A DNA stretch of 53,167 nt. Source: an uncultured Geobacter sp. (lineage in GTDB: Bacteria; Desulfobacterota; Desulfuromonadia; Geobacterales; Geobacteraceae). The notes under the pieces are model-generated. The model ran no database searches. It had not been told where the DNA came from and was given only the letters and a program-made list of their open reading frames with translations. Positions 1 to 9,766 of this stretch are shown piece by piece (within the stretch, counting starts at the first letter, position 1; every line of letters begins with the position of its first letter). The translations under genes were made by a program, and so were the position numbers. Location of the stretch: contig CAIWTU010000009.1 of the NCBI GenBank assembly GCA_903915655.1, forward strand, positions 1 to 53,167, read 5' to 3'.

Positions 1-166
1 GATGGAGCTCATCGAGATCTGCGGGAAGGTAGCGCTCACCGGAGAACCGGCCTCTTTCGAGCAGAGCTGCGAAGGGGATGGACGCTCCTACCGGATCAAC
101 GCCTGTCAGGTCGACAAAGGGCGGTTTGCCCTAACCTTTGAGGATATGACGGAGTGGAGCGTATGA
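1..166 (+). CDS. C-terminal end of a PAS-type sensor protein (partial)
   Basis: An open frame enters from the left edge (reading from base 2) and stops at 164-166. The visible last 54 residues run from MELIEICGKVAL to the end FEDMTEWSV. The closing FEDMTE resembles the end of a PAS domain (F.DIT.), so this is probably the tail of a PAS sensor or regulator; the rest lies outside the window. Its TGA overlaps the ATG of the next gene (ATGA), which suggests one operon with the solute-binding protein and the hybrid kinase that follow. The PAS assignment rests on a short stretch and is tentative. Confidence 0.55.
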   Translation, partial: MELIEICGKVALTGEPASFEQSCEGDGRSYRINACQVDKGRFALTFEDMTEWSV

Positions 167-1068
167 TCAAAAATCTGAATAGCAGTTTCTCCGCAAGGAT
201 GCTGGTCGCTACAGTTGTTTTCGCTGTCGTCGCCTTTTCAGCAAGCGCCACTCGTGCCGATCTGGATGAAGTCAGGCAACGCGGGACATTACGGCATCTT
301 GGTATTCCCTATGCGAATTTCGTGACGGGTGCGGGTGACGGCATGGACATCGAGATCATGCAGCGATTTGCCCGACACCTGGGGGTCAGGTACCAGTACG
401 TGAAAACGGAATGGGACCGAATATTTGCCGACCTGACTGGAAAAGAGGTCAAAATAAAAGGAGCTGCAGTCGAGTTCCTCGGCGCCGTACCAGTGAAGGG
501 TGATCTGGCTGCAAACGGTCTCACAGTTCTCCCCTGGCGAGAGAAGATCGTCGACTTTTCCCGACCTCTCTTCCCTAACCAGATATGGCTGATCGCCCGC
601 TCCGACTCACCTGTACACCCGATCAAGCCTACGGGAAACCTTCAGAAAGATATAGAAAAAGTAAAAAGTTTCATCCGTGGACGATCTCTTCTCGGCAAGG
701 CCGGCACCTGCCTTGATCCGGCAATGTACGCCCTTCAGGGTATACCGGCAAAGACCGTTCTCTTCCCCGGTTCTCTTAATGATATGGCGCCGGCGCTGAT
801 CAGCGGCAAGGCGGACCTCCTCCTCCTCGATCTACCAGATTCCCTGGTCGCCCTTCAAAAGTGGCCGGGAGATATCAAGGTTATCGGACCGATAAGCGAG
901 AGCCAGGTTATGTCGGCGGCCTTTTCCAAAGATTCACCGCGACTTCGCGCGGAGTTCAACCTATTCCTGAAAAAATCACTCAGAGACGGCTCTCTTCTTG
1001 CTCTGGCAAAGAAGTATTACCCGTATGTCCTCCACTATTACCCAGATTTTTATAAGGTAAAACCGTAA
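163..1068 (+). CDS. periplasmic substrate-binding protein, family 3 type
   Basis: The protein has about 301 residues. I start it at the ATG at 163, which overlaps the preceding stop, rather than at an in-frame GTG nine bases upstream. The N-terminus is a clear Sec signal peptide: positive residues, then hydrophobic VATVVFAVVAFSASA with a likely cut after ATRA. The mature part begins DLDEVRQRGTLRHLGIPYAN, the usual opening of family 3 (amino-acid/glutamine type) solute-binding proteins, and has a repeated hinge-like layout ending in KYYPYVLHY. No transporter permease or ATPase follows. The next gene, 8 bp away, is a membrane hybrid kinase, so the likely role is ligand capture for sensing rather than uptake (inference). 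The ligand is unknown. Confidence 0.82.
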   Translation: MIKNLNSSFSARMLVATVVFAVVAFSASATRADLDEVRQRGTLRHLGIPYANFVTGAGDGMDIEIMQRFARHLGVRYQYVKTEWDRIFADLTGKEVKIKGAAVEFLGAVPVKGDLAANGLTVLPWREKIVDFSRPLFPNQIWLIARSDSPVHPIKPTGNLQKDIEKVKSFIRGRSLLGKAGTCLDPAMYALQGIPAKTVLFPGSLNDMAPALISGKADLLLLDLPDSLVALQKWPGDIKVIGPISESQVMSAAFSKDSPRLRAEFNLFLKKSLRDGSLLALAKKYYPYVLHYYPDFYKVKP

Positions 1069-1076
1069 AGAGCATC

Positions 1077-4000
1077 ATGAAATTTTATCTGCGACATAAA
1101 AACCTCAAGTGGCTCAGCAGAAACCTTCTGGTATTTGCCATGGGTGTTGCCACCGTAAGCTACATTTTTATCCTCCTGGCGCTCAATTATCGCTCGGTGA
1201 TCGAGATTCGAGAGCAATCAGCCAAGTCGATGAACTATGAGACAGAGCGGACTGCGGAATACCTGGGGAACTATTTTTCCGATAGGAGGGAAGACCTTGT
1301 CAATCTGACCTTTACCAGGGAGATTGCAGCCTACTTTGAAGGCAAGTCACTCGGCATGAGCATGAAGTATGGCCTTGGCCTCAGCCTCCTACCTATAGGC
1401 GACAATTTCCAGGGTCTAATTCGAAGAAAAAAGATCGGGAATCGCGCGATATACAAGAGGCTGGTCCTTATTGACCGGAGCGGGATACTGTTGGTGGACA
1501 GTTCCCCGGCAGATGGCGCCAGTAAAGACTGGCATCCCTTTCTTGCCCCGGACTACCGGACCGGCGCTATAATCCCGATCAAAACAGAAGCAGAGCTGGC
1601 TGTATCCGTCGCCTATTATTTCAAAGGGAGCTTTGCAGGGCAGATTGTCGCCTGGCTTGAACCGGAGGTAATATGTCAGATCATGGGGGGAGAACAGGGT
1701 AAAGGGGGGAATTACTATTGTCCGGCATTCAGGAAAGAGAGACTTCCTCCGGGGGTAGCGGTACATGCCTGCCCTGCAGCAGCCGGTTCAGATCTTCTTT
1801 CAGCAGACCTTTATGTGTCCCGGCTCGAAATGCTGTCGCAAAGTAAGGCCCGTCCGGCTGGACTTCCGGGGAGGGATGCTATCATTCTTTCCGCACCGGT
1901 GCCGCAGACCCCCTTCTTCCTCGTCCGGAAGGTTGACACCGCTTCTCTCCAGAGGCGTATCAATCCGAATAATTATCTGGCAGGAATGGTGATGTTGTCG
2001 TGCACGATGATTCTTGGGACTTTTTTCACGATTCGACAGAACACGAAGTCCCGTATTCTTCGTGTCCGGCTGGAGGAATCACTTCTCCGGGAAGGAGCAA
2101 TCAGGGAACAGGAGAGAGCCCTCCGGGAAAGCGAGGAGCGTCTCAGCCTGGTTCTTGACGGCAGCAATGACGGGTTCTGGGATTGGACTATCCCCACCGG
2201 CACTGTTAAATTCAACAGGCGTTGGGCCGAGATGCTCGGATATTCACTGGATGAGATCGAACCGGATATCGCCGTATTGGAACTGCTCATTCACCCGGAC
2301 GATTTCCCCCAGGCAGGAGCTGCACTGAATGCTCATCTCGAGGGGCGGACCCCCGCCTACACGACCGAATATAGGGCTATATCAAAATCCGGAGAATGGA
2401 AATGGATCCACTGCAGAGGCAAGGTCGTAAGCAGGGGGGGGGACGGGGCCCCGCTCAGGGTTGCCGGCACTACTACCGACATCACCGGACGGATATTGAT
2501 GGACGAGGAGATTCGTCGCAGTCGGACCAACCTTAACAGTTTTTTTGACCTGTCTGCCGATTTCCTGTTCGTGCTCGATCTGTCGGGGAATATTATAAAG
2601 GTGAATCGGACTGTAACCGATCGGCTCGGCTATTCCGAGGAGCAACTTGCCGGCCTGAACGTCCTCATGGTGCACCCTCCCGAGGTACGTGCTGAGGCCG
2701 GGAGCATTGTGCGTGAAATGCTTGCGGGGAGCAAGGATTGCTGCCCCTTGCCGCTTCAGGCGAGCGATGGCCGCTACATCCCGGTTGAAACCCGGATCGT
2801 GCGAGGATTTTGGGACGAGAATCCTGTCCTGTTCGGGACCAGCAAGGATCTCTCCGACCTCGCCTTTTCTGAAGAGAAATTCGCCAAGGCTTTTGAATTC
2901 AGTGCATCTCTCATGGCAATTTTCACACTGAAAGATGGGCGTTTTATCGACGTAAACCGGTCATTCCTTCAAACTCTCGGGTTTTCAATGGAGGAGGTAA
3001 TCGGGAAGACCTCTGGTGAGCTGTCTCTCTTCCTTCAAAGCGGGCTCCGCGAGAAAATTACCGCTGGAGTGTCTGAATTCGGTGGGGTATCCAACCTGAA
3101 AATAGCAGTGCCCACCAAGACCGGCGAGCTCCGGTTCGGACTTTTCAGCGCCAAGATGATTTGCGTCCAGTCAAAATCGTACCTGTTGACAGTGATGAAC
3201 GACATCACCGAATTGAAGCTTAGGGAAAAGGAGCTCGAAAAAGCCAGGGAAGATGCCGTCTTGGCCAGCAATGCGAAGAGCCTCTTTGTGGCGAACGTGA
3301 GTCACGAGATAAGAACCCCCCTGAACGAGATTCTCGGGTTGAGTCACCTCCTGTCGGATACGAAGCTGAGCGAAAAACAGCGCGACTACCAGACCAAGAT
3401 TATCAGGGCAGCAAAATCGCTTCTGCAGATCATCAACGACATCCTGGATTTTTCCAAGATCGAGGCCGGTAAGCTGGATATAGGCTCCAAAGCTTTCAAC
3501 CTCAGGGAAACCATCGATGCCGTGCTGGAGAGATTTCGTCCCCTTGCCGGTGCGAAGGGGCTCGAACTGCGGGGTGAAATTGCGGTCGATGCGCCTTCCC
3601 ATCTGGTAGGCAGCTCCAACCGCCTGTCGCAAATACTGGGGAATCTGGTTCATAATGCGGTCAAGTTTACCGACATTGGCGAAATATCACTCTCAGTGGA
3701 ACTGGTGGGCCGCTCAAAGGATACCGTTGGGGTGGAATTCCGGGTCAGCGACACGGGGAACGGGATTCCTGAAGAAGAACAGGGAAACCTGTTCAAGGTC
3801 TTTTCCCAGGTCGACAGCTCGCCGACACGGAGGTTCGGGGGGGCAGGGCTCGGTCTTGCCATCTGCAAGCAGCTTTGTGACGCAATGGACGGGACCATAA
3901 GGGTGGAGAGCGCTCGGGGCAAAGGGAGTACTTTCATAGTCAGGCTTCCGTTTATCCTCATCGGGGAAGAGACCGTGAACGGCACGGAAATGCCCGAACC

Positions 4001-5066
4001 TGGCCAGTTTCCGGCCGGCTCCGTACCCTGTTTCCATGGGGCGCGAATCCTGGTGGTGGACGACAACGAGGTAAACCGTCAAATAGCTGAAGAGTTGCTC
4101 CGCAAGACGGGTGCGGAGGTGGTCCTTGCCGAGAACGGTGAACAGGCGGTGGCATCTGTGCAGGAGGGGAAGTTCGATGCGGTGCTGATGGACATTCAGA
4201 TGCCGGTAATGGACGGGCTCACCGCAACCGGTTTTATCCGCTCACTCGGTGTCCCGGGTCTGGACTCCCTCCCTATTATTGCCATGACCGCCCATGCCAT
4301 GACTGGCGACCGTGAAAAGAGCCTTGCGGCGGGGATGAACGACCACCTGGCGAAACCGATTGAGCCCGATGACTTGTACGGAACCCTGGCCCGCTGGCTG
4401 CCGCAGCGGAGCTTTGATGTGCAGGATGAGGTTCAGACGGCTGTTCCGGAGGAAGCGGAGTTTCACACCCTGGTGCTAGATTTAACGGTGGGTCAGCGGC
4501 GCGCGGGGGGGAACCGCAAGCTCTACAGCAAACTGCTACGAAAGTGCGCAGGTGATTATGCGGACGCTGAACGGGAGATACGTCGACTCCTAGCGGAAGG
4601 GGAGCGGGGAGAGGCTCTCCGCCTGGCCCACAGTGTCAAAGGTGTGGCCGGCAATCTGGGCGCCATGCCCCTCCACCTGGTGGCGGCAGAGCTGGAGGAG
4701 GCAATCGATGAGGAGGCACCGGATATGGAAGAGAAATTGTGCCTGTTCGGGGAAAGGGTAACATCTTTTGTCGAAACGGTGCTGGCGGTATTTTCCCGCG
4801 ACGACGAAGGGACAGCTCTGGGGGCGGGGGGCGAGTTGCCGGCGGGAAGCCCCGAAGCGCTGAAAGAGATCCTGCTGCAACTGGAGGAGCCGATCCGGAT
4901 GCACCGGCCGAAGGACTGCCGGGCGCTGCATACCTTCTCCTCCCCCTTTAGCTGGCCGGAAGAGCAGGCAGCTGAGCTTGCCCGCCTTGAAGAGCTGCTC
5001 GATCGGTATCGGTTCGAGCAGGCGGATGAGGTGCGGCTGCTGCTGCTCGAAATGCTCACGACATGA
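1077..5066 (+). CDS. hybrid sensor histidine kinase (CACHE-PAS-PAS-PAS-HisKA-HATPase-REC-Hpt)
   Basis: This 1329-residue membrane protein has a first transmembrane segment at about 15-36, a periplasmic CACHE-like sensor to about 300, and a second transmembrane segment at about 302-322. Three PAS domains follow (about 345-475, 485-600, 605-720). The dimerisation domain has the phospho-acceptor His743 in VSHEIRTPLNEIL. The ATPase has the N box (GNLVHNAVKFTD) and G boxes (DTGNGIP, GGAGLGLAI). A receiver domain has DD acidic residues and Asp1039 in LMDIQMPVMDG. The C-terminal Hpt carries His1185 in LAHSVKGVAGNLGA. All steps of a His-Asp-His relay are in one chain, so a separate final response regulator is expected; the genes at 5191 and 7042 both have receivers. 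The preceding gene is a solute-binding protein, a possible periplasmic input. Confidence 0.93.
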   Translation: MKFYLRHKNLKWLSRNLLVFAMGVATVSYIFILLALNYRSVIEIREQSAKSMNYETERTAEYLGNYFSDRREDLVNLTFTREIAAYFEGKSLGMSMKYGLGLSLLPIGDNFQGLIRRKKIGNRAIYKRLVLIDRSGILLVDSSPADGASKDWHPFLAPDYRTGAIIPIKTEAELAVSVAYYFKGSFAGQIVAWLEPEVICQIMGGEQGKGGNYYCPAFRKERLPPGVAVHACPAAAGSDLLSADLYVSRLEMLSQSKARPAGLPGRDAIILSAPVPQTPFFLVRKVDTASLQRRINPNNYLAGMVMLSCTMILGTFFTIRQNTKSRILRVRLEESLLREGAIREQERALRESEERLSLVLDGSNDGFWDWTIPTGTVKFNRRWAEMLGYSLDEIEPDIAVLELLIHPDDFPQAGAALNAHLEGRTPAYTTEYRAISKSGEWKWIHCRGKVVSRGGDGAPLRVAGTTTDITGRILMDEEIRRSRTNLNSFFDLSADFLFVLDLSGNIIKVNRTVTDRLGYSEEQLAGLNVLMVHPPEVRAEAGSIVREMLAGSKDCCPLPLQASDGRYIPVETRIVRGFWDENPVLFGTSKDLSDLAFSEEKFAKAFEFSASLMAIFTLKDGRFIDVNRSFLQTLGFSMEEVIGKTSGELSLFLQSGLREKITAGVSEFGGVSNLKIAVPTKTGELRFGLFSAKMICVQSKSYLLTVMNDITELKLREKELEKAREDAVLASNAKSLFVANVSHEIRTPLNEILGLSHLLSDTKLSEKQRDYQTKIIRAAKSLLQIINDILDFSKIEAGKLDIGSKAFNLRETIDAVLERFRPLAGAKGLELRGEIAVDAPSHLVGSSNRLSQILGNLVHNAVKFTDIGEISLSVELVGRSKDTVGVEFRVSDTGNGIPEEEQGNLFKVFSQVDSSPTRRFGGAGLGLAICKQLCDAMDGTIRVESARGKGSTFIVRLPFILIGEETVNGTEMPEPGQFPAGSVPCFHGARILVVDDNEVNRQIAEELLRKTGAEVVLAENGEQAVASVQEGKFDAVLMDIQMPVMDGLTATGFIRSLGVPGLDSLPIIAMTAHAMTGDREKSLAAGMNDHLAKPIEPDDLYGTLARWLPQRSFDVQDEVQTAVPEEAEFHTLVLDLTVGQRRAGGNRKLYSKLLRKCAGDYADAEREIRRLLAEGERGEALRLAHSVKGVAGNLGAMPLHLVAAELEEAIDEEAPDMEEKLCLFGERVTSFVETVLAVFSRDDEGTALGAGGELPAGSPEALKEILLQLEEPIRMHRPKDCRALHTFSSPFSWPEEQAAELARLEELLDRYRFEQADEVRLLLLEMLTT

Positions 5067-5190
5067 GGGCGCCATACTTCCCGACACGATTATAAAAGTT
5101 TCAGACGGAAAGCTGCGCGCTGCGGTTTTCCGGTGCAGCCATTCCTAAGCGTACCTTCTGTGCAGACAGTGAAAGAAAGGCAGACCCACG

Positions 5191-6810
5191 ATGGAAAAAG
5201 AGAGAATCGGCACCGTGCTGGTAGTGGATGATGACGTGGAGAATATCGATATGCTTGCGGCGCTGCTGGAGTCCGAGTATGAGGTCATTGTTGCTACGGA
5301 CGGTGCTTCTGCCGTGGTAGTCGCAGCCGACCAGCGGCCACACCTTATCCTGCTGGACATTATGATGTCAGGCATGGATGGCCACGAAGTCTACCGGATC
5401 ATGAAACAGGACAAGGTGACACGGGATATACCGGTTATATTTCTCAGTTCCCTTTCGAACGAGACTGACCAGGAGGAGGGGCTGAACATGGGGGCGGTAG
5501 ACTATATCACCAAACCTTTCAGCCCTTCCCTGGTGAGGGCGCGCGTCCGCAACCATGTCAAACTGCGCCGTGCCCAACTTGACGCCGTCGGACAGATAGA
5601 CACGATCCAGGACGCCTACCAGAAACTCCGGGAGCTTGAGGAACAGCGTGACGACATGGCTCACATGCTGTTGCACGACCTGCGCACCCCTCTCACCTCA
5701 CTGCTGGCCGGCATTGATTACTGCCTGTTTAAGTTCAAGGGGGTTGAAGACTCCGTTCCGGAACTGACCTGCATCATGGAGAATGCAAAAAAAACCGGGT
5801 GCAAGCTCAAAGGGATGCTGACCACCCTGCTCGATGTCGGCCGGTTTGAGGCCGGAATGTTGCCCCTCTCGGTCCGGGAATGCCGGCTGAGCGAGATCCT
5901 GCACTCTGTCCTGGGGGGACTAGAGGGGCTGACGAAGAGCCACAGTCTATCCGTCAGCTGCTCCGAGGACGAACTGATCACCTGCGACCCCGATATCATG
6001 GAGCGGGTTATAGCCAACCTTCTGATGAACTCACTGCAATACACACCTGAAGGGGGAAAGATCATCCTCGTGGCGTCCAGGGAAAAAACCTGGACCCGCA
6101 TCACCGTAACGGATACCGGGCCTGGAATCCCGAAGGAGTACCACGAAACCATATTTCAGAAATTCGGCAGGGTCATGGCGCTCGATACCGAGCGGAGCTC
6201 CCCGGCCGGGCTCGGACTCACTTTCTGCCAGCTGGCGGTAGAGGCTCATGGCGGAAGTATCCACGTGGAAAGCAGTCCCGGAGAGGGCGCCTCTTTTTCA
6301 GTCAGGCTTCCCCGGACCGCCAGTGCCGGGATCGTCAAACCGGCAGGTCGGGAGTTGCCGAGGGTGGCCGCTCCGGATCCGGGGAAAGAGGTCGTCACCG
6401 GTGCGAGCGTCACGATATTCCTTGTCAGCAGCGATCGGATGTTGCTGAATTCCTTGATGCGCTACCTTGAAACGAACACGAACTGGTCGATAACGGCGTT
6501 TCACGATCTTACCCGGGCCGTCCGTACGGCGCTGATTGTCCGGCCCGACATCGTTCTGCTCGATATCGACATGCAGCATACCTGCAATACGGATATCTTC
6601 CTCGATTTTGAAAATGTCATAGCTGCGAGGAAGAGCACCATTGCCTACTACACCGAGCTGCTCCTCCCCGAAGAGACCGAAGCCTTTGGCTATTCGCTTG
6701 CCAGAGGCGGACAGCCGCTCATTCCGAAGAGACTACCCCTGTCCGAGTTCCGAGCAATCCTTATTAGAATCATGTATGAGAGAGCTGGATCTCTGCAGGG
6801 GGGGGGATAG
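5191..6810 (+). CDS. receiver-histidine kinase protein with a second, degenerate C-terminal receiver
   Basis: The 539-residue protein has no transmembrane segment. Residues 1-125 are a canonical receiver (VLVVDDDVENIDML, phospho-acceptor Asp56 in LLDIMMSGMDG, Lys in TKPFSPS). The dimerisation helix has His162 in LLHDLRTPLTSLLAG, followed by an HATPase domain with NLLMNSLQYTPEGG and DTGPGIP. Residues about 400-530 look like another receiver: the beta-3 Asp (VLLDIDMQ) and a PK pair near the end are present, but the first acidic pair is only SD (LVSSDRM), so phosphorylation there is doubtful. The start ATG follows a purine-rich stretch. A phospho-input could come from the Hpt of the upstream hybrid kinase (inference). 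Confidence 0.88.
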   Translation: MEKERIGTVLVVDDDVENIDMLAALLESEYEVIVATDGASAVVVAADQRPHLILLDIMMSGMDGHEVYRIMKQDKVTRDIPVIFLSSLSNETDQEEGLNMGAVDYITKPFSPSLVRARVRNHVKLRRAQLDAVGQIDTIQDAYQKLRELEEQRDDMAHMLLHDLRTPLTSLLAGIDYCLFKFKGVEDSVPELTCIMENAKKTGCKLKGMLTTLLDVGRFEAGMLPLSVRECRLSEILHSVLGGLEGLTKSHSLSVSCSEDELITCDPDIMERVIANLLMNSLQYTPEGGKIILVASREKTWTRITVTDTGPGIPKEYHETIFQKFGRVMALDTERSSPAGLGLTFCQLAVEAHGGSIHVESSPGEGASFSVRLPRTASAGIVKPAGRELPRVAAPDPGKEVVTGASVTIFLVSSDRMLLNSLMRYLETNTNWSITAFHDLTRAVRTALIVRPDIVLLDIDMQHTCNTDIFLDFENVIAARKSTIAYYTELLLPEETEAFGYSLARGGQPLIPKRLPLSEFRAILIRIMYERAGSLQGGG

Positions 6811-6853
6811 TTGAAATCGTGATGATCCCGAGATAAACCGGTGGTAAGCGACC

Positions 6854-6882
6854 TTGACAAAAATATTGGGATGTCGTAGTTT
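6854..6882 (+). promoter_or_regulatory. candidate sigma-70 promoter upstream of the HD-GYP gene
   Basis: A perfect -35 TTGACA (6854-6859) is followed after exactly 17 bases by TAGTTT (6877-6882), a weak -10. The 231-bp gap between the kinase and the HD-GYP gene otherwise shows no gene. Start would be about 150 bp before the coding sequence. Confidence 0.4.
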
Positions 6883-7041
6883 AGCCTGTAGGAGGGTGGA
6901 CTCTTACTGGATAGAGGCCATCCCATCTCTCCCACGGGAAAATACGGTCGGACTACGGAGAGTGGCAAGATGCGCAATCTCCTTTGGACAGCTCGTCAAC
7001 GGTTTCATTTAGACTATTGCTTTCTATAGAGGAACGCACAG

Positions 7042-8076
7042 ATGGAAATGAAAAAAAACAAGGTTTTTATAATCGAGGACAACCCGACCGACATCTCCCT
7101 GATCCTTGAATCGATGGGAGATGATTACGACATCAGTGTCTACACCGATGGCGAATCGGCCCTTTCGGCCATGCAGACGGAGTGCCCAAGCCTGGTCCTG
7201 CTGGATGTGATGCTTCCCGGGATGGGTGGATTCGAAATCTGCCGGCTTATGAAGGGGACAGCCGTCACCAGGGAAATCCCTATCATATTCCTGACCTCGA
7301 TGACGAAAAACATTCATGAGAAAAAATCACTTCTCTTGGGCGCCGCCGATTTTATCAGAAAACCTATTGAACCGGAGATCCTGAGGCGACGGGTGCAGAA
7401 TCAGATGTATATCCTGTCGCAAACATCCTTTCAGCGGATGCAGACGAGCAGTCTGCTTTATCTGAAAGAGTGCGAGACGATTCAAAATATGTCTGTACTC
7501 CTCTTGAAGTCGATGGACCAGCAGACAGGGGAGCATATAGAAAAGACCCGCGACCTGTTCTACCTTCTGGCAGAGGCTTATGCGGCAAAATTTCCCGACC
7601 TTCTCAGCCCGGATGAGATCGAGACCATGGCTCGAGCGTCAACGCTGCACGACATCGGGAAGGTCGGCATTCCTAGCCATATCCTGACCAAGAAAGGCTC
7701 ACTCACTTCCGAAGAGATCACTCAGGTACAGCAGCATACTTCTATCGGGGCTTCTGTTATTGAATCGCTGGAATTCAAGCTGGGGAAAAATAGCTTTCTG
7801 AAGCATGCCCGTGAGATGGCCCTGTTTCACCATGAAAAATGGGATGGCACTGGTTATCCGAAGGGGCTCAGGGGAGAGGAAATTCCCGTTAGCGCACGCA
7901 TCATGGCGCTGGTCGATGTTTACGAGGCATTAACGGGGGTCCGTTCCTACCGTGCCGGCCTCTCTACCGAAGCTGCGTGCCGTATCATCACCGAAGGCGA
8001 TGGACGGACAAAACAAGGAGATTTTGACCCCGAGGTACTGAAGGTATTTGTCTCGTTGCAGTCCCGTTTTTCATAG
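7042..8076 (+). CDS. response regulator with HD-GYP domain (cyclic-di-GMP phosphodiesterase)
   Basis: The 344-residue protein has an N-terminal receiver (FIIEDNPTDISLI, phospho-acceptor Asp55 in LLDVMLPGMGG, Lys in IRKPIEPE) and a C-terminal HD-GYP domain. The metal-binding HD pair is residues 203-204 in STLHDIGKVGIP, and the second signature appears as HHEKWDGTGYPKGLRGEEIP followed by ARIMALVDVYEALT. HD-GYP domains of this form hydrolyse cyclic di-GMP. The full motif set suggests an active enzyme whose activity is switched by phosphorylation, perhaps from the kinases upstream (inference). The RBS is AGAGGAAC, ahead of ATG 7042. Confidence 0.93.
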   Translation: MEMKKNKVFIIEDNPTDISLILESMGDDYDISVYTDGESALSAMQTECPSLVLLDVMLPGMGGFEICRLMKGTAVTREIPIIFLTSMTKNIHEKKSLLLGAADFIRKPIEPEILRRRVQNQMYILSQTSFQRMQTSSLLYLKECETIQNMSVLLLKSMDQQTGEHIEKTRDLFYLLAEAYAAKFPDLLSPDEIETMARASTLHDIGKVGIPSHILTKKGSLTSEEITQVQQHTSIGASVIESLEFKLGKNSFLKHAREMALFHHEKWDGTGYPKGLRGEEIPVSARIMALVDVYEALTGVRSYRAGLSTEAACRIITEGDGRTKQGDFDPEVLKVFVSLQSRFS

Positions 8077-8160
8077 CTTTGCAACCCTATCGGGCTCAGA
8101 GGCTGCAAAAAAACGGTGTGGTCTTTCAGGGCAAGGTTGAGAAGGAAAATTGAACAAAGA

Positions 8161-8685
8161 ATGAACTCGACAACCGAATATAATTGTGATTTTACTGTAA
8201 GAAAAAGCAGATTCAAACGTGCGCTCTCCGCTTTGCTCTTCGCTTCAGGTCTGGCCCTCCTCTTGTTCGGTGTATACGTACTGTCGCTTGGCTTGTCTGA
8301 GGACGTGGCTGTTGGCGATTTTCCATTGCACGGGATATTGTTGACCGTTAAGGCTATTGTCGTTGCAATGGCCGCCCTGACGATGTTATCTGCTTCTTTC
8401 TTGACCGTCCTCTTCTGGTCAAAAGATGCTCTGGTGACATTTGGTGAGATAAGAAAAGATAAAAATGGATGGGTAACTGTCTCATGCAACGGAAAGAGGT
8501 ATAAAATTTTCAAGGTGGTTTTTGGACGGACATACCTTGTCCCAATAGATGCTGCCGGTGTAACCGTTATTCCGACATACGAACTCATTCCGGAAAATCC
8601 GCATGCCTTTGCCCATGCCTTTATAAGGCTCACTTCGACATTTGCATCAAAAATAATTAAACTTGCCAAGTCATATCTGAATTAG
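8161..8685 (+). CDS. small membrane protein of unknown function
   Basis: I start at ATG 8161 (174 residues); an in-frame GTG at 8116 would add 15 mostly basic residues. Two strongly hydrophobic segments occupy about residues 22-45 and 60-88. A soluble C-terminal part then contains GEIRKDKNGWVTVSCNGKRY and a hydrophobic beta-like tail. I do not recognise a family. It stands alone between the HD-GYP gene and rsgA on the same strand, with an AAGGA stretch upstream of the chosen start. Confidence 0.6.
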   Translation: MNSTTEYNCDFTVRKSRFKRALSALLFASGLALLLFGVYVLSLGLSEDVAVGDFPLHGILLTVKAIVVAMAALTMLSASFLTVLFWSKDALVTFGEIRKDKNGWVTVSCNGKRYKIFKVVFGRTYLVPIDAAGVTVIPTYELIPENPHAFAHAFIRLTSTFASKIIKLAKSYLN

Positions 8686-8756
8686 CTTTTTTTGCCTGAT
8701 TCTGCCAGGTCACGATTAGAGGTTCTTCCAAAAATCGAATCAAAAGTGATTAAAAT

Positions 8757-9716
8757 TTGAAAAAAATAGATCGCAGAACAGATTCCATCCGCAAGCCCCT
8801 GGCTTCTTCCTCTGCCACCCCGGAGCAGGTGGGGGTGATCATCGCTCACCATGGCGTGGCCGTCGAAGTCTTATTCGACTCAGGTGGTCGGAGTATGGTT
8901 CGGGTGAAGCGTAACTCCGGTCATGTGGTGGGTGACAATGTGGTGGTCAGGACCGAAGTTCTCGAGCGTTTGCCACGCAGGACCGAGCTGCGCCGCCGGG
9001 ATGCGATGGGGGGGATCCACCTGGTCGGGGCAAATCTGGATCTGCTTGGCGTGGTAGTTTCCTCCGCTCCGCTCCCTCCTGCGGGGTTCATCGACCGTGC
9101 GATTGTGGCGGCGCGTGCGGCGGACCTGACCCCTTTTCTGGTCGTCAACAAAAGCGATCTCGGTTCAGCCGGTGATTATATTGCTCTCCTCTGCGCCGTC
9201 TACTCGGGGTCTCTGGCCGTTTTCCCCTTGAGTGCAGCCACCGGAGACGGCCTGAACCCTTTGCGGGATTTTCTCGGGCAGGGACACAGGGGCGCCTTTG
9301 TCGGTGCCACCGGTGTCGGCAAAAGTTCACTGCTGAACATCCTCTGTCCGGAGATCGATCTTCGGGTAGGGTCCCTCAATCTACACAGTGGCAGGGGATG
9401 CAATACGACTACCGTTTCAACCCTTCATTCCCTTTCCAGCGGGGGGGAGTTGGTCGATACCCCAGGTTTTCAAGATTTCGGTTTGGTAGATATTTCTGCG
9501 CAGGAGTTGGCTCTCCATTTTGCGGGGTTTGAACAGGCAACTGAAGGGGCCTGCCGTTTTCGCGACTGCCGGCATCGCTCCGAACCGGGCTGCGCTGTTG
9601 CTGACCTTGTCGCGCAGCGCCTGGTCCCGGCAGAACGCCATATGGCCTACCTGGAGATTCTTGGTGAAGTGGAAGCCGCCGATGAGGAAACCAGGCGTCG
9701 AGGCTGGAAAAACTGA
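8757..9716 (+). CDS. rsgA: ribosome small-subunit-dependent GTPase A
   Basis: RsgA (YjeQ) is a late 30S assembly GTPase. The protein shows the circularly permuted GTPase order typical of the family: OB-fold start (GVIIAHHGVAVEVL), then G4 (VVNKSDL), then G1/Walker A (GATGVGKSSLLN), then G3 (DTPGFQDFGL). The C-terminal zinc site follows (CRFRDCRHRSEPGC). At 319 residues it is close to the family norm. The start is uncertain: TTG 8757 is the first codon after an in-frame stop and has no clear ribosome site, whereas GTG 8835 has GGAG nine bases upstream but would cut into the OB fold. I keep the longer form. Confidence 0.9.
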   Translation: MKKIDRRTDSIRKPLASSSATPEQVGVIIAHHGVAVEVLFDSGGRSMVRVKRNSGHVVGDNVVVRTEVLERLPRRTELRRRDAMGGIHLVGANLDLLGVVVSSAPLPPAGFIDRAIVAARAADLTPFLVVNKSDLGSAGDYIALLCAVYSGSLAVFPLSAATGDGLNPLRDFLGQGHRGAFVGATGVGKSSLLNILCPEIDLRVGSLNLHSGRGCNTTTVSTLHSLSSGGELVDTPGFQDFGLVDISAQELALHFAGFEQATEGACRFRDCRHRSEPGCAVADLVAQRLVPAERHMAYLEILGEVEAADEETRRRGWKN

Positions 9717-9766
9717 GCTACGAAGGTATCACGGGAGGCGATCGGCCGGTCCGATGAAGGGGTCTT

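Noticed and set aside
7947-8669. 240-codon antisense frame over the HD-GYP end and the small membrane protein
   Set aside because: Low-complexity product with no recognisable motif; the plus-strand genes account for this stretch.
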